From: Branchipolynoe longqiensis
Taxonomy: Eukaryota; Annelida; Polychaeta; Phyllodocida; Polynoidae
DNA length: 64,000 nucleotides
NCBI GenBank assembly: GCA_030323885.1
Contig: CM059202.1
Span: 46,084,849 to 46,148,848 of the forward strand
Reading direction: 5' to 3'
Positions 45,206 through 55,955 of this stretch are shown here, piece by piece. A program made the translations under genes and the position numbers. The notes below the pieces were generated by a model that was given only the letters and a program-made list of their open reading frames with translations, ran no database searches and was not told where the DNA came from. Numbering within the stretch: position 1 is the stretch's first letter; the number at the start of each line of letters is the position of its first letter.

Positions 45206-46944
45206 TTTAGTATAACTTATATATATATTATATATATATAATATATATAATATATATATAATATATATATAATAATTAATATATAATACATTATATATAT
45301 AATATATCTAATATCTATAATATATATACTATATATAATACATATAATATAAACACTATATAATATATAACATATATTAGATATATAATATATATAGCAT
45401 ATATAATATATATAATATATATAACCTATATAAATTATATATATATTATAATATATTCCAGTGCGCGAGTGACAGTATTCGTGGCACTGGGGGTGGTGGC
45501 GTGACCTGTCCCACCCAGGAGAGGGGTCACCCATATAGTAGTACACAACATCAGGGTGGACAGTAGGGGATATTCCCTTACGCGCCTTTATACTCGCATA
45601 AGTTTTATAGATCACATAATATACATAATATCTATAATATATATAATAATATAATACATAAAATATGTATATAATATATATATATTATACATAATATATA
45701 TAATATATATCCAAGTATATAATATAAATATGTTTACAAAATATATACATGTAAGTATATATACAAAATGTATATATATAATTGCACACATTGGAGAACA
45801 GTGTGGGGTGTCGACATTGGGAGGTCATTTTGGGCCAATAGTGTATCATTCATTATGGCTATGGCATGCCATTGACATGACAGTTATTATTCAATGTTTT
45901 GGTTATTACTCACCCATTATATAAATGTAACCATGGCAACGGCGTGCTACCATGAGATGCTGTTAATTTGAGCCTCCACTAAAGATGGACATTTCTTACC
46001 GTGAGTAAACAGTTATGTTATATGCATATCTATGTAATATATTCGTATGTGTACCGAGCTAGTGGAGGAGAGGCCCCATGCAGGAGGCGAAGGATTTTCA
46101 ATTCTGGGGTTGTTTGTAACTTTACGACGGTTACTGGTTGCAGAACTGCAACATTAATAGAGAGGCTCCGATAAATCGGCCCAATCTTTGGTTGAAGATT
46201 TAACTTCAGTAGGGAGTGTTGTAGAAGTGGGGGACATCCTTACAACGTTGTAACGGTGAGGCGTTGGGGCGGCAGCGAATCTCTTCGGTCCGGCGGTAGT
46301 TGAGCGGTAGATGTAGTTGAGGTAGCCGGCTGGTACCCACCACCGGGGGTAGGCCACCCACTCCAGGTATTATTACATGCGATAACGGGCTTATCACTAT
46401 CCATATATATAACATATATATATATAATATATATATATAATATATTTGCGTGATATGTAGATAATTACAGGTTGAAGAGAGACAGGGCTTATCGCTACTG
46501 CGAGGTCTTGTTGATGGAGTCAGGTTGGGTAAGGTTTCTATTTGTCTTGTCTATGGCATGCCGTTCGGTTATTAATATTTAGTGTCTATGGCACGCCGTT
46601 TATTAGGATATGTATCAATCGCTCAGAGACTAATTTCCGTTGGGTGGAAATAACGGGTTGGAGTCATTTGTCAGGCTCTGACTGGGCAATGACTTTGAAA
46701 CAATGAGTAGGATGGACATTTTTAGGTTAACAAACAGGCTGCTCCAGTAGATGACTGAGGGAGGAGTTAGGGCTGAGGAGCAGATGGGAGCTTCCGGCCT
46801 TATTATACTCATATACTGGCTTACACAGCATATATATATACTGTATAAGAATTATAGAAGTATAATAACCCGGAATTCCCTACTCGCTCCTTAGTTCCAC
46901 CGACCCATTCATCGGGTGATGGAACCTGGGGCTGGTCATCTACT
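45206..46944. other. TA-rich microsatellites and unassigned sequence
   Basis: Dense ATATAT/TATAAT runs at 45206-45450, 45610-45780 and 46400-46445; smaller single-copy islands between. Minus-strand ORFs rich in Ile/Tyr are artefacts. CTATGGCATGCC recurs near 45860 and 46550. No gene recognised. Confidence 0.6.
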
Positions 46945-47794
46945 TGTAAAAATATACAGATTTTCGGTTCGGATTTATATATTGGCAAAGAGCATTACTA
47001 TTCTCGGGCGATGGAGTGGGGACCAGGATTATCTAACAGTGAAGCAATGGGTGCCCCACTCGCTTTGTGACATAAGCGCCTATGTGGAAATGTGATAACA
47101 CGTAGCGACCGAGATTGTAAGGAGATGTTCATACTTTAAGGGATGGTTAATACTTATTGTAACTGTCTGCAACTACCTGTTACCACAAAGCCGATGGGCA
47201 AGCACACCCAGCCATCCTGCATACATTATGGACACCACCTGCAGCTGGGGGTTGAGTGACAGCTGCCCCCTATTAGGGCGTCGCCCACCCATGCTGTAGA
47301 GGGTGTCTGATTGGCTGTCTGTGTGAGCCCAGTCACCTCCATTCCTTATACCTGACACACAGAGCGCCCTCTAGGACTCTTGTCTAGGACTCTGGGAGAA
47401 GCACTCCTGGGAGAAGCACTCTTGGCTAGGCTCTCTAGCAGGAGACAACTCAACTTTTTACACTCAACCTAGCAGGATCTATTCAAAAGACACTGAGCTG
47501 TGTGCAACAACCATTGGACGCTGGTTCAATGGGCTGTAGGCACTGATTCTGATATACACTAGCAAGAGTCATGCGGATCTGTGTGGGCAGTTGGTAAGGA
47601 GTGAGGGTGATAGGTCGCCAGTAAGTAAACAGGAGTTGATGTCAATAAAGCACAACTTCTTCACTGTCAATCTTGCGCGACCTGTCTTCCTTTCTTCCTT
47701 ATGAGTTGTTGAGAGTAACGCCAGGTGGGAACTGACAGACAGTTGTCAGAACACACCTCGGGAGACTAGTGATGTGCGGGCTCAGACGGCTGAG
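46945..47794 (+). repeat. Inverted repeat copy 2 (about 0.85 kb)
   Basis: Matches the reverse complement of 41041-41915 along its full length, with small indels (for example an extra GGGAGAAGCACTC duplication near 47394-47425). AATAAAGCACAAC lies near 47645. Confidence 0.8.
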
Positions 47795-47917
47795 TTGCCA
47801 TATTATTATATACTGTTCCAACCTACTCAACCTCAGTTCCGACGGTGGCGCCACCTCCCACCGCTTGCTATCTGCTCCTAACCTCAGTCACTGTACTTCT
47901 GACATTTTCTATATATA

Positions 47918-48478
47918 TGACCTAGAGGACCTAAAGGACCTAAAGTACTTAGAGGACCTATAGGGCAGAGGACCTACATTCCCTAAAGGACCTAAAGAAC
48001 CTAGTGAACCTAAAGGACCTATAACATCTAGAGGACCTAAAGGACCTAGAGGACCTACATTATCTAGAGGACCTAAATTACCTAGAGGACCTCAAGGACC
48101 TAAAGGAACTAAAGGACAGAGGACCTACATTCCGTAAAGGACCTCAATAACCTAAGCGACCTGGTGAAACTAAAGGACGTCAAGCATCTAAAGGACCTAA
48201 AGGACTTAAAGGACCTAAAGGACTTAGAGGACCTAAAGGACTTAAAGGACCTAAAGGACTTAAAGGACCTAAATGACTTAAAGGACCTAAAGGACTTAAA
48301 GGACCTAAAGGACTTAAAGGACCTAAAGGACCTAAATGACCTAAGGACCTAATGCGCCTAAAGGTACTAAAGGAACTTATGGACCTAATGGACCAAAAGG
48401 GCCTTAAGGAACTAAAGGACCGAAAGGACCTAAAGGACATAAAGGACCTGAAGGCCCTAATGACCTAAAGGAACTAAA
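47918..48478. repeat. 9/18-bp minisatellite GGACCTAAA / GGACTTAAA
   Basis: About 60 nine-base units, partly in 18-bp dimers. The unit is a multiple of three, so plus reads DLK repeats and minus reads SFR/LGP repeats. Not a gene. Confidence 0.95.
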
Positions 48479-48483
48479 GACCC

Positions 48484-48955
48484 CAACCCTAACCATAACC
48501 CTTGATCCTGATAATCTATGTTACTTTAGTTTGAAGTACCGTTGGTGTAAAATTACCAACTAACCCTAATCCTTGATCCTTATAATCTACGTTACTTTAG
48601 TTTGAAGTAGCGTTGGTGTAAATTTACCAACTCACCCTTGATTCTGATAATCTACGTTACTTTAGTTTGAAGTATCATTGGTGTAAAATGACCAACTAAC
48701 CCTAACCCTTGGTCCTTATAATCTATGTTACTTTAGTTTGAAGTATAATTGTTGTAAAATGACCAACTAACCCTAACCCTTAATCCTGATAATCTACGTT
48801 ACTTTAGTTTGAAGTATCGTTGGTGTAAAATGACCAACTAACCCTAACCCTTGATCCTGATAATCTACATTACTTTAGTTTGAAGTACCGTTGATGGAAA
48901 ATGACCAACTAACCTTAACCCTTGATCCTAATAACCTCGTTACTTTAGTAAGCTA
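48484..48955. repeat. 71-bp tandem repeat, about seven copies, with CCCTAACCCT at each junction
   Basis: Unit: ACCCTAACCCTTGATCCTGA, TAATCTACGTTACTTTAG, TTTGAAGTA, GTTGGTGTAAAATGACCAAC. The CCCTAACCCT string resembles one and a half telomeric hexamers, but there is no pure telomeric array. Confidence 0.92.
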
Positions 48956-49268
48956 TTTGAAGTGTAAACAAGCAACATTAATTTTCACACGCTTGTAAAA
49001 TATCTGATCCCATAGGCTTTCGCAGTAACAGCTTGTTTCAAATTTACTTAGTATGTACTTCTATGTCACAATACATACTTTACAAGTGCAGTGGTATGTG
49101 CGTTGGATATGTAGGTTCAAAGCTAGATAGGCGTGTCTTGCTTTTGGAAATTTGATGCTATTATGGAAGACCAGTGCCTCGGCGCTGACAAAATATGTAT
49201 TCAGATGAATAAAAATATTTACAACAAAAAAAGAAATTATCAGACATTAATAAGTGCACCCGTGTATA
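48956..49268. other. Nothing recognised
   Basis: AT-leaning single-copy sequence. Confidence 0.5.
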
Positions 49269-49269
49269 T

Positions 49270-49612
49270 ATTGGTTGGTTGTTGGAGTTTTATGTCCTAG
49301 CAACATATAAGGTCATATCAGGACGGGTACTGACCTGTCATAGTGCACACTCATGGCGACTTTATAGTGCTGCTCCACTGGGAGACCAAGACCGCCAGCA
49401 CCATGACCCGATATCCCACACAGTCACATTATCCTGACACCGAGCCAAACAGTCCTTGTCCTATCCTAATAATGCTATAAGCGCCTGTCTAGGAAGCTAA
49501 CAGTATCACGTTTTAGGTCATTGGTTTTTACTCGACTAGGGTTCGAACCTGTGCGTTCGAATCCCACGATCTACCACAAGGGGAGTGGGATGTTCAACTC
49601 ATCCCGTCTGGT
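49270..49612 (-). mobile_element. Main SINE family, near full length
   Basis: Reversed order of all family blocks from the tail (GTTTTATGTCCTAGCAACAT) to the head (GATCTACCAC, TCCCGTCTGG). The B box GGGTTCGAACC region carries a small duplication (GGTTCGAACCTG..GTTCGAATCCC). Confidence 0.85.
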
Positions 49613-49615
49613 CAG

Positions 49616-49697
49616 TTAAACATTTAGAATCAAATCTAGGTGATCGTTCTTTGTTTGGAACAATTGGTGTTTTCATTGGACTATGCAGCTTTAAATA
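49616..49697 (-). mobile_element. TTAA-flanked MITE, end fragment (copy D)
   Basis: Reversed, it begins TTAAAGCTGCATAGTCCAAT and continues AACACCAATTGTTCC and CTAGATTTGATTCTAA, as in copy A. The other half is missing. Confidence 0.65.
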
Positions 49698-49825
49698 AAA
49701 GATACATTTTTGTTTCTTACATGTTGTACCCATTAATGTGGGTGTGTGCTATCACGGCTATGCACTAATGATGACACAACCGTCCGGATTACCTGCTGAG
49801 TCTTGCTATGGTCTTCCTCGTTGGT

Positions 49826-50912
49826 CCCAGACGGGATGACCGAATGAGTTAGAGCGTCCGTCTCCCGTGCTGGTAGATCGTGGGGTCGTGGGTTCGAACC
49901 CTGGGTGAGTCAAACCAATGACTTAAAAATTGATACTTGTTTCTTCCTAGCCAGGGGCCAAATGTAAGAGCCACAATTTATCGGCTGCGGAGTTAAGGGC
50001 GGCCGGCGGGGTATCTATTGTCGGCGTTAATAAATGTGTCACGGGGGATGTATTAGTCCAAAGCGCGCGTGGGTTAGCTAACGTTTCAGTTATTTATAGA
50101 TTTGGGAAATCCCTCTGCGTTTGTATCCATATATTAGGCTAAAATATATTAAATGCGATCATATTTAACAGAATTACATACTCAAATCGTGAAATTTAAT
50201 TAAATTAACCCTAAATTCAACGCGTTATTAAGGCTACTGCCGCATTGGCGGCGATATTAATATTAATATTTTCGAATCGACGAACATAAAGTAAACAAAT
50301 CCGCCGCAGCCGCCGCATCGACGTCGCTGTCCATACTGGCGGCAGCGGCGGTTAGTTTACCCATACGCTCGTGATTCGAAAATATAACCATTAATATCGC
50401 CGCCAATGCGCCGGTAGCGTTAATAACGCTTCGAATTTAGGGTTAAATTGATAACATTTCACTTATTCCGTATCTAATTCTGTTAAATATGGTCACATTG
50501 AATAGATTTGGCCCGAATCGGTCCCTAACCTGCACGTTATCCCAGGCTCAAGTTGGAGTTAGTGAAGACGATGTTAACGCTCGAGGCGGTAGCCTAACCC
50601 ACGCACATACATTGACACTTTGGCCGCTAACCCGGGAAATCCGCACGACGCATGGGTTACGAGCCTTAACCCGTACTCTTACATTTGGCCCCAGGTGCTC
50701 GGCATTATTAAGACAGGGCAAGGACTGGTGTGCTCAGTGTCAGGATAATGTGACTGAGTGGGATACCAGGTCATGGTTCCGGCGGCCTGGTTTCCCAGTG
50801 GGACAGCACTATAAAGTCGCCATGAGTGCGCACTGTCACAAGTCGGTACCCGTCCTGATATGACCTTAGATGTTGCTAGGACCTAAAACAACAACAAACA
50901 AACAAACAAAAT
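49826..50912 (+). mobile_element. Main SINE copy split by a foldback element
   Basis: The head (GATGACCGAATGAGTTAGAG, GGGTTCGAACCCTGG) and body run to CTTCCTAGCCAG at 49954. The SINE resumes at 50692 with CAGGTGCTCGGCATTATTAA and runs to a CAAACAAACAAAC tail. Removing the insert and one CAG restores the family sequence. Confidence 0.92.
49955..50691. mobile_element. 737-bp full-length foldback element
   Basis: Termini GGGCCAAATGTAAGAG are exactly inverted, flanked by a CAG duplication (49952-49954 and 50692-50694). The interior is an extended inverted repeat centred near 50325, with arms sharing GCCGCATTGGCGGCGATATT, ATTTTCGAATC and TAACCCTAAATTC. A TATTTATAGATTTGGGAAAT block matches the upstream region of the Myb gene. 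The 3-bp duplication and GGGCC ends suggest a Harbinger-like MITE. Confidence 0.88.
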
Positions 50913-50964
50913 CCTCGTTGGTAACATGGTCTTTCTCGTTCCACTGCTGCTTGCCCTACCCTCG

Positions 50965-51087
50965 TATATCCTGTTCCTTGCACTATCCTAGTACCTTATC
51001 CTAGTAATGTCAAAATCCAGGCTGGGTAGCATCAAGTATCATCTTAGAAGTCATTAGTTTGTTGTTGACCTGTGTTCGAATGCGCGA
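50965..51087 (-). mobile_element. Main SINE fragment
   Basis: TATCCTAGTAATGTC, CCAGGCTGGGTAGCATCAAG and GAAGTCATTAGTTTG are reversed SINE blocks in diverged form. Confidence 0.6.
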
Positions 51088-51176
51088 ATGTGGAGGTTTA
51101 GTGTAGGGAATGTGTTGCCTATTTATGCTGAGTCACAGTTCCACAAGCAACGCTTCAAATACAGATTATTTCCACC

Positions 51177-51515
51177 ATCAACACGCCCTCTGGTGTCGGT
51201 GAAAGAACTAACATTGGTAGCAGTTCACTATGCAGCATGCTCTATGCAAAAGGTCTTATAGAGGATTTCCACTACCAACCTGCCCTCTGATGACAGTTGG
51301 AAGAACTAATGTTCTCTGCAGGAGCTCACTGTGCAGCACCCTCTGTGGAAAAGGTATTATAGAGGATTTACTATACCAACCTGCCCTCTGGTGGCAGTGG
51401 CACAAACTAAATTGGGTAGGAGCTTACTATGCAGCCTGTTCCGTGCAAAAGGTCTTATAGGTATAGAGGATTTCCACTACCCTGATGGTAGTGACAAGAA
51501 GTGAATACTCAGTGG
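51177..51515. promoter_or_regulatory. About 98-bp tandem repeat with CTCF-like motifs in reverse orientation
   Basis: Three clear units and a decayed fourth contain CACGCCCTCTGGTGTCGG (51183), CCTGCCCTCTGATGACAG (51280) and CCTGCCCTCTGGTGGCAG (51380), plus GGTCTTATAGAGGATTTCC. The third is a full reverse match to the CTCF-type core. Binding is inference. Confidence 0.6.
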
Positions 51516-51539
51516 AATGGTCTACTGGACGATCACACT

Positions 51540-51835
51540 ACTTCCTGAGTTAGAGCGTCTGTTTCTCATGTTGGTAGATCATGGGGTCGTGGGTTCGAAC
51601 CCTGGTCGAGTCAAACCAATGACTTAAAAATTGATACTTGTCGCTTCCTAGCCTGGCGCTCGGCATTATTAGGATAGGGGAAGGACTGGTTGGCTCAGTG
51701 TCAGATAATGTGACTGAGTGGGATATCAGGTCATGGTGCTGGCAGCCTGGTCTTCCAGTGGGGCAGCACTATAAAGTCAACCCATCCTGATATGACCTTA
51801 GATGTTGCTAGGACGTAAAACAACAACAACAAACA
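51540..51835 (+). mobile_element. Main SINE family
   Basis: Head with GAGTTAGAGCGTCTGTTTC and GGGTTCGAACCCTGG, full body, poly(CAA) tail. A deletion of about 35 bases follows CACTATAAAGTC. Confidence 0.9.
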
Positions 51836-51957
51836 AAATCCTGATGTGTAAACGCGCCAGATCGCAGCGTCAGTCCTTCCACAGGGACCAGGAGATTGAC
51901 TCCGAAGAACCATATTACCTGGCATGCCAACCCTCCATACCCTCGTCTCCTCTTCAT

Positions 51958-52300
51958 CTACCGCGCTCGGTGACCGAATCGGTAAAGCGCGGGCCTCGTG
52001 TGCGGAAGGTCGAGAGTTCAGTTCCCTGTCGAGTCAAACCAATGAGTTATAAAATTGATACTTGTCGCTTCCTAGCCTGGCGCTCGGCATTAATAGGATA
52101 GGGCAAGGACTGGTTAGTTCAGGATCAGGATAATGTGACTGAGTGGGATATCAGCTGATGGTGCTGGCGACCTGATTTCCCAGTGGAGCAGCACTATAAT
52201 GTCGCCATGAGTGCGTACTGTTACAAATCGGCACCCGTCCTGATATGACTTTAGATGTTGCCAGGATGTAAAAGTCCAAAACCCAGCCAACCCTCTCCAT
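51958..52300 (+). mobile_element. Main SINE family, variant head
   Basis: The head differs from other copies: CGGTGACCGAATCGGTAAAG and GGTCGAGAGTTCAGTTCCCT, a different tRNA-like promoter on the same body. Similar to the head at 57471. Confidence 0.88.
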
Positions 52301-53066
52301 CTATCCCTCCGGTGAACAAAATGGCCACGCAACTAAACCTATAGCACTCGCCAACAAATCACATGAATCCACATGCCCGTTGATGCGCGAAAAGGAAGAG
52401 GGAAGGCGGGGGTGGGAAAAAAGGCGTTTATTGACGCCTCAACAGAGGATACAGGGGAACAGGTAACAGAGGCTGAGGAGGTACAAAATAAGAGGAAGGG
52501 GCTCAAGAGGAGCAATGACAGGCTCGGGAGGAGCAATACAGTGAGCAATACAGTGAGGGTGATTGTCGTGGAAGTGCAGAAGCTCGAATTCAACAAGGAG
52601 GGGCTCCTTAAGGTGTGCTCATGTCGGAGTTGCTCGGCTATAGACGGCACAGGGGAACCGAGGGAGACTCCTTCTCCGCCGCAGAGGGAAGTGGGTAGGA
52701 GGCAGAGGTGGTAGGAGGGGTAGTATTCGGGTGGTGGGGATGGGTGGAGGGAAAGACGGGCAGTGTGAGCTGGAGGCGGCAGGAGGTAGCGCATTAGAAA
52801 GTGCAGAGGAGGCCTACGGACAGCGGCCTTATATAGGATAGGTGAAATGGGGGCGAGCAGAGCAGAGCGACAGAGGTGAGTGTGAAAGCCAGGCTCGGGA
52901 TTGAGGTCTCGAGTGCCGTAGCAGCCGGGCGTCACTGTGAGATTGCGCGAATGCTGCGCGACACGGGGGCGGGGGAGGAAGCGGCGAGCAGCGGGGTCTG
53001 GTGAGGTGTGAGCGCAGCGCGACAGCCCGGGGCGGGGGAGGGTCTCTTCCTCTCCTCGCATCAAGC

Positions 53067-53085
53067 GTAATGCTTCGCATTACGA
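53067..53085. repeat. Hairpin at the B1/A2 junction
   Basis: CGTAATGCTTCGCATTACG is a perfect inverted repeat (8-bp stem, 3-base loop). A1 starts with the same core at 55435-55450. In tyrosine-recombinase elements the crossover site is expected here. Confidence 0.7.
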
Positions 53086-53437
53086 CCGATGCGCGAAAAG
53101 GAAGAAGGGAAGGCGGGGGTGGGAAAAAGGCGTTTTATTAACGCCTCAAACAGAGCATACAGAGGAGCAGGTAAACAGGCAAAAGAAAGGAAAGGGCTCA
53201 TGAGGAGCAAAGAAACAGGCTCGTGAGGAGCAATACAGTGAGGGGCTCATGAGGAGCAGAAGAGATAAATACAGGAGGGGCTCATAAGGAGCAATGTCAG
53301 AGTTCTGGTAGAGGGGGGGCCGAGGAGCCCTCCGCCAAAGAGTAAGGAGAGGGATCGAGGCGCGCCCGAGGCGGGGGCGCGGGCGCCCGAGGCGGGGGCC
53401 CGGGGAGGCAGGTCTGGTTGAGAGGAAGGTCCGGGGC

Positions 53438-55053
53438 CTACGTGGAGGGGGAGCGGGCGGCCAAAAAAGGGAGGCCCGCTCCTGAGGCCTGGGGGGAGGA
53501 GGTCCGGCGAGGGTCGATCAGGGGGGCAGCGAACTCCTCAGGGCTGGGCGGGGTGGGAGTCGGGGGCGGGTCAGGCGGGTTCATGAAGGCGGTGTCGTGA
53601 GCGCCGGTGGCTGGGCTGTCCGGGGAGGGTCCCTCGTGAGGCTGGGCCGTGTCGTCCGAGGTGTGAGGTGCGAGGTGGTGAACCCCGGCTTCGTCTGGGC
53701 GGCGTTTCGATTGGTGGTCGCTGAGGGGTTGTCGGTGGTCGTGATGGTCGGCGGTTGTGGTCTGGGCAGAGGGCTTCTCGTGGGGCTGGGCTGTGGTCTG
53801 AGGTGTGAGGCCCGAGGTGATGAACCCCGGCTCTGACTGGGCGGCGCTGCGGTCGGTGGACGCTGGGAGGTTGTCGGTGGAAGTCGCGGGGCTGTCGGCA
53901 GTGGTGAGGGTGAGGCGCCGGGAGGGGCCCCCCGGGCCGGCCGGGGGAGGCGGCGGATCAAAAATCCGCCGAGGCGGCCGGGGTCTGGCGCTCACGGGAT
54001 TGCTTGGTGAGGCATTTGGCCTCGCAGTGCCTAGTTAATATGCGCCGCACATTGGCGCAGTAGGCGCAGATGTGCCGGCGCCTGTCTCCCACCTCGCCGT
54101 GGGCCTCCCCGATGTGGGCCCGATCGCACGAGGCGGGATCGCGGTTCCAGGCGGGGCAGGGGTCCCCGTGAGTGTGCCTATCGTAGGCGGTGCCGGTGTC
54201 GGCTTGGGGCAGGGGCAGGTGTGTGCCTCGGGCCCATTCGCCTCGGGGCGAGTCCTCGCCTCGGGAAACTGGTGTTGCCAGAGGGGTGGGCGTGGTGATG
54301 GAGTCCATCCTCAGCGTGTTGAGGGCCACAGGGTCATGCCATCCGTGGGGGAGCCTCCCGTCCGCTATCCAGGTGAAGATGGCCTCGGAGTAGCGGCGGA
54401 CGGTAGGCCACGGATGCACGAGGATATCCCTCATCACGGTGAGGTGGTGGTGGCGTAGGCCCTGGAGGGAGTGCTCGGGGAAGGCTGGGTGGCCGGCGAG
54501 GGTGAGGAGGGCGAGGTTGTACTCATCGCGGGTGGCCTCCCCTCTCTTGACCAGCTTCCGCTCAGGCCCCCTCTCGATGAGGTCCGAGGGGAAAATGTAT
54601 CCCGAGGGGATGCCTTGGCGGATGCTGGGGTGTAGTCCTCGGCGACGTCCTGGAGGTAGGCCGGGGGAGGCGCGGGGCCGCCTCGGGCGGCGAGGCGGTC
54701 GTAGTGCTGGTAGTAGGGGTGGGCTGCCCCGGGCAGAGTCGCTTGAGGCGGCGGCGGGGGCCGGGCCCCGGCGGCGGTCTGCGCCCGAGGTGCTGGGGCG
54801 AGGGCTTGCTGTATCCTGCCTGCGTGTGCTCCGGCGCTCCTCGGGCTCCCGCCGACTCGAAGGCGTCCATGCGCGTAGTGAGGCGCTGGAGGGCTTGTAG
54901 GATGATGGCTGTGTCGGCGCCCGAGGTGGCCGAGGGGGAGGCCAGGGCCGGTGATGTTGAGGCGTCGCCGGGCGAGCCCGAGGCGGACCCCGGCGTGGCC
55001 CGGGCGGTGAGCCTGGTGTTCTTGCGGCCTCTTCCCTTCCCGCGTCCGGGCAT
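53438..55053 (-). pseudogene. Ngaro-like ORF1 (gag) with frameshifts, plus start of ORF2
   Basis: Starts MPGRGKGRGRKN with a short coiled coil (LQRLTTRMDAFESA). It shifts frame before AHPYYQHYDRLAARGG and again before NLALLTLAGHPAFPEHSLQG and MRDILVHPWPTVRRYSEAI. The C terminus has a zinc-knuckle-like CPAWN..PASCDRAH and RRHICAYC..TRHCEAKC, as in ORF1 of DIRS-like elements. An overlapping frame ends FAAPLIDPRRTSS, resembling the first residues of ORF2; then the coding part is lost. Gag would coat element RNA. Confidence 0.7.
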
Positions 55054-55453
55054 GGTGCAGGAGCCTGAGGCGAGGCAGCGGTCCGAGGAGAGGTTCAGCG
55101 AAAGACGGGCTGAGAGCTGGAGCAGGCGGAACGGGAGGGTGAGTGCATGAAGTGAGACGACGGGTCGGCCTATTTAAGGGTAGGTGATGGGGCGCGCGGC
55201 GCAGCTGCGTGTGAGTGTGTACTGAAGCTACGACTGCTCGGCCCGGCGAGGTTAGGTGAGGTGCGCAAGCAGCGGGCCGGGGGAGTGAGGCGCGAATGCT
55301 GCGCGACAGGGGGGCGGGGGAGGAGCGAGGGGAGCACGACAGCGTGCGAGCAGCGGGGTCTGGTGAGGTGTGTGTAGCGCGCGCGAGCCGCGCGGGTGGG
55401 GCCGGGGGGAGGGTCTCTTCCTCTCCTCGCATCAAGCGTAATGCTTCGCATTT

Positions 55454-55955
55454 TTTTAAATTTTTTTTTTTTATTGAGGCTGTATTTATACTGTCCATAG
55501 CATATAAGCCTGGGTATTCAGGCTTGTTTTCAATGCTGGCCAGCTGTAGTGTTGGTGTTGTCTTATCACACAGTAGCTGCTGATAAGGTATTTGATTGCC
55601 TGTATTTCAGTAGCAGATAGATAGTTGGTTGGTCTGGTTAGTACTATAGTAGTCTATGTTAATTTTTTAGGATTTTCTTGGCATATATGTGCTTTATTTT
55701 TTCTACTCTTATTTCTAGACTAGCCTACTCCTATTTACATATCATAGGCTTGTACGCAGCTGTGAGGTGTGTTATCTGGGTGCTTTTGGTATGGTTGGCA
55801 TTACGACCAAAACTAAGCCTATCATGGCGCCAACTCTAACCAAATTCACACGACTCACTTCTATGCCAAGGCTAACGTAACTGTATTAACAACGCCTTCA
55901 AAGTGACCAGAACCCTGTCATCCCCAGTTCACCGCACTTACCAGCGTTTCCCTTA
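55454..55955. other. Unassigned
   Basis: Begins with T-rich sequence next to the retrotransposon. No gene seen. Confidence 0.5.

Larger units (their letters stand above)
52383..55453 (-). mobile_element. Ngaro-like retrotransposon, gag-only deletion derivative
   Basis: Read on the minus strand: A1 (55453 to about 55150), ORF1, the start of ORF2, B1 (about 53300-53088), A2 (53085 to about 52800), B2 (about 52640-52383). A copies share ATGCGAGGAGAGGAAGAGAC and GCGCGAATGCTG (plus sense); B copies share GATGCGCGAAAAGGAAG and a poly(A)-type AATAAA. This split direct-repeat order is diagnostic of Ngaro-type tyrosine-recombinase elements. RT core, RNase H and recombinase are deleted. Confidence 0.78.

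Noticed and set aside
48164..48440. DLK-repeat and collagen-like LGP-repeat ORFs
   Set aside because: The 9-bp minisatellite gives three-residue repeats on both strands; no signal peptide, context or conservation cue.
48484..48955. Interstitial telomere
   Set aside because: Only one or two hexamers per 71-bp unit; not a telomeric array.
49840..49910. Possible functional tRNA genes at SINE heads (also 6780-6840, 39100-39215, 51960-52025)
   Set aside because: A and B boxes are present but no clean cloverleaf with paired acceptor stem forms, and each continues into a SINE body.
54072..55150. Plus-strand GC-rich ORFs opposite the gag region
   Set aside because: Mirror frames of the minus-strand ORF1; the motif-bearing peptides are all on the minus strand.
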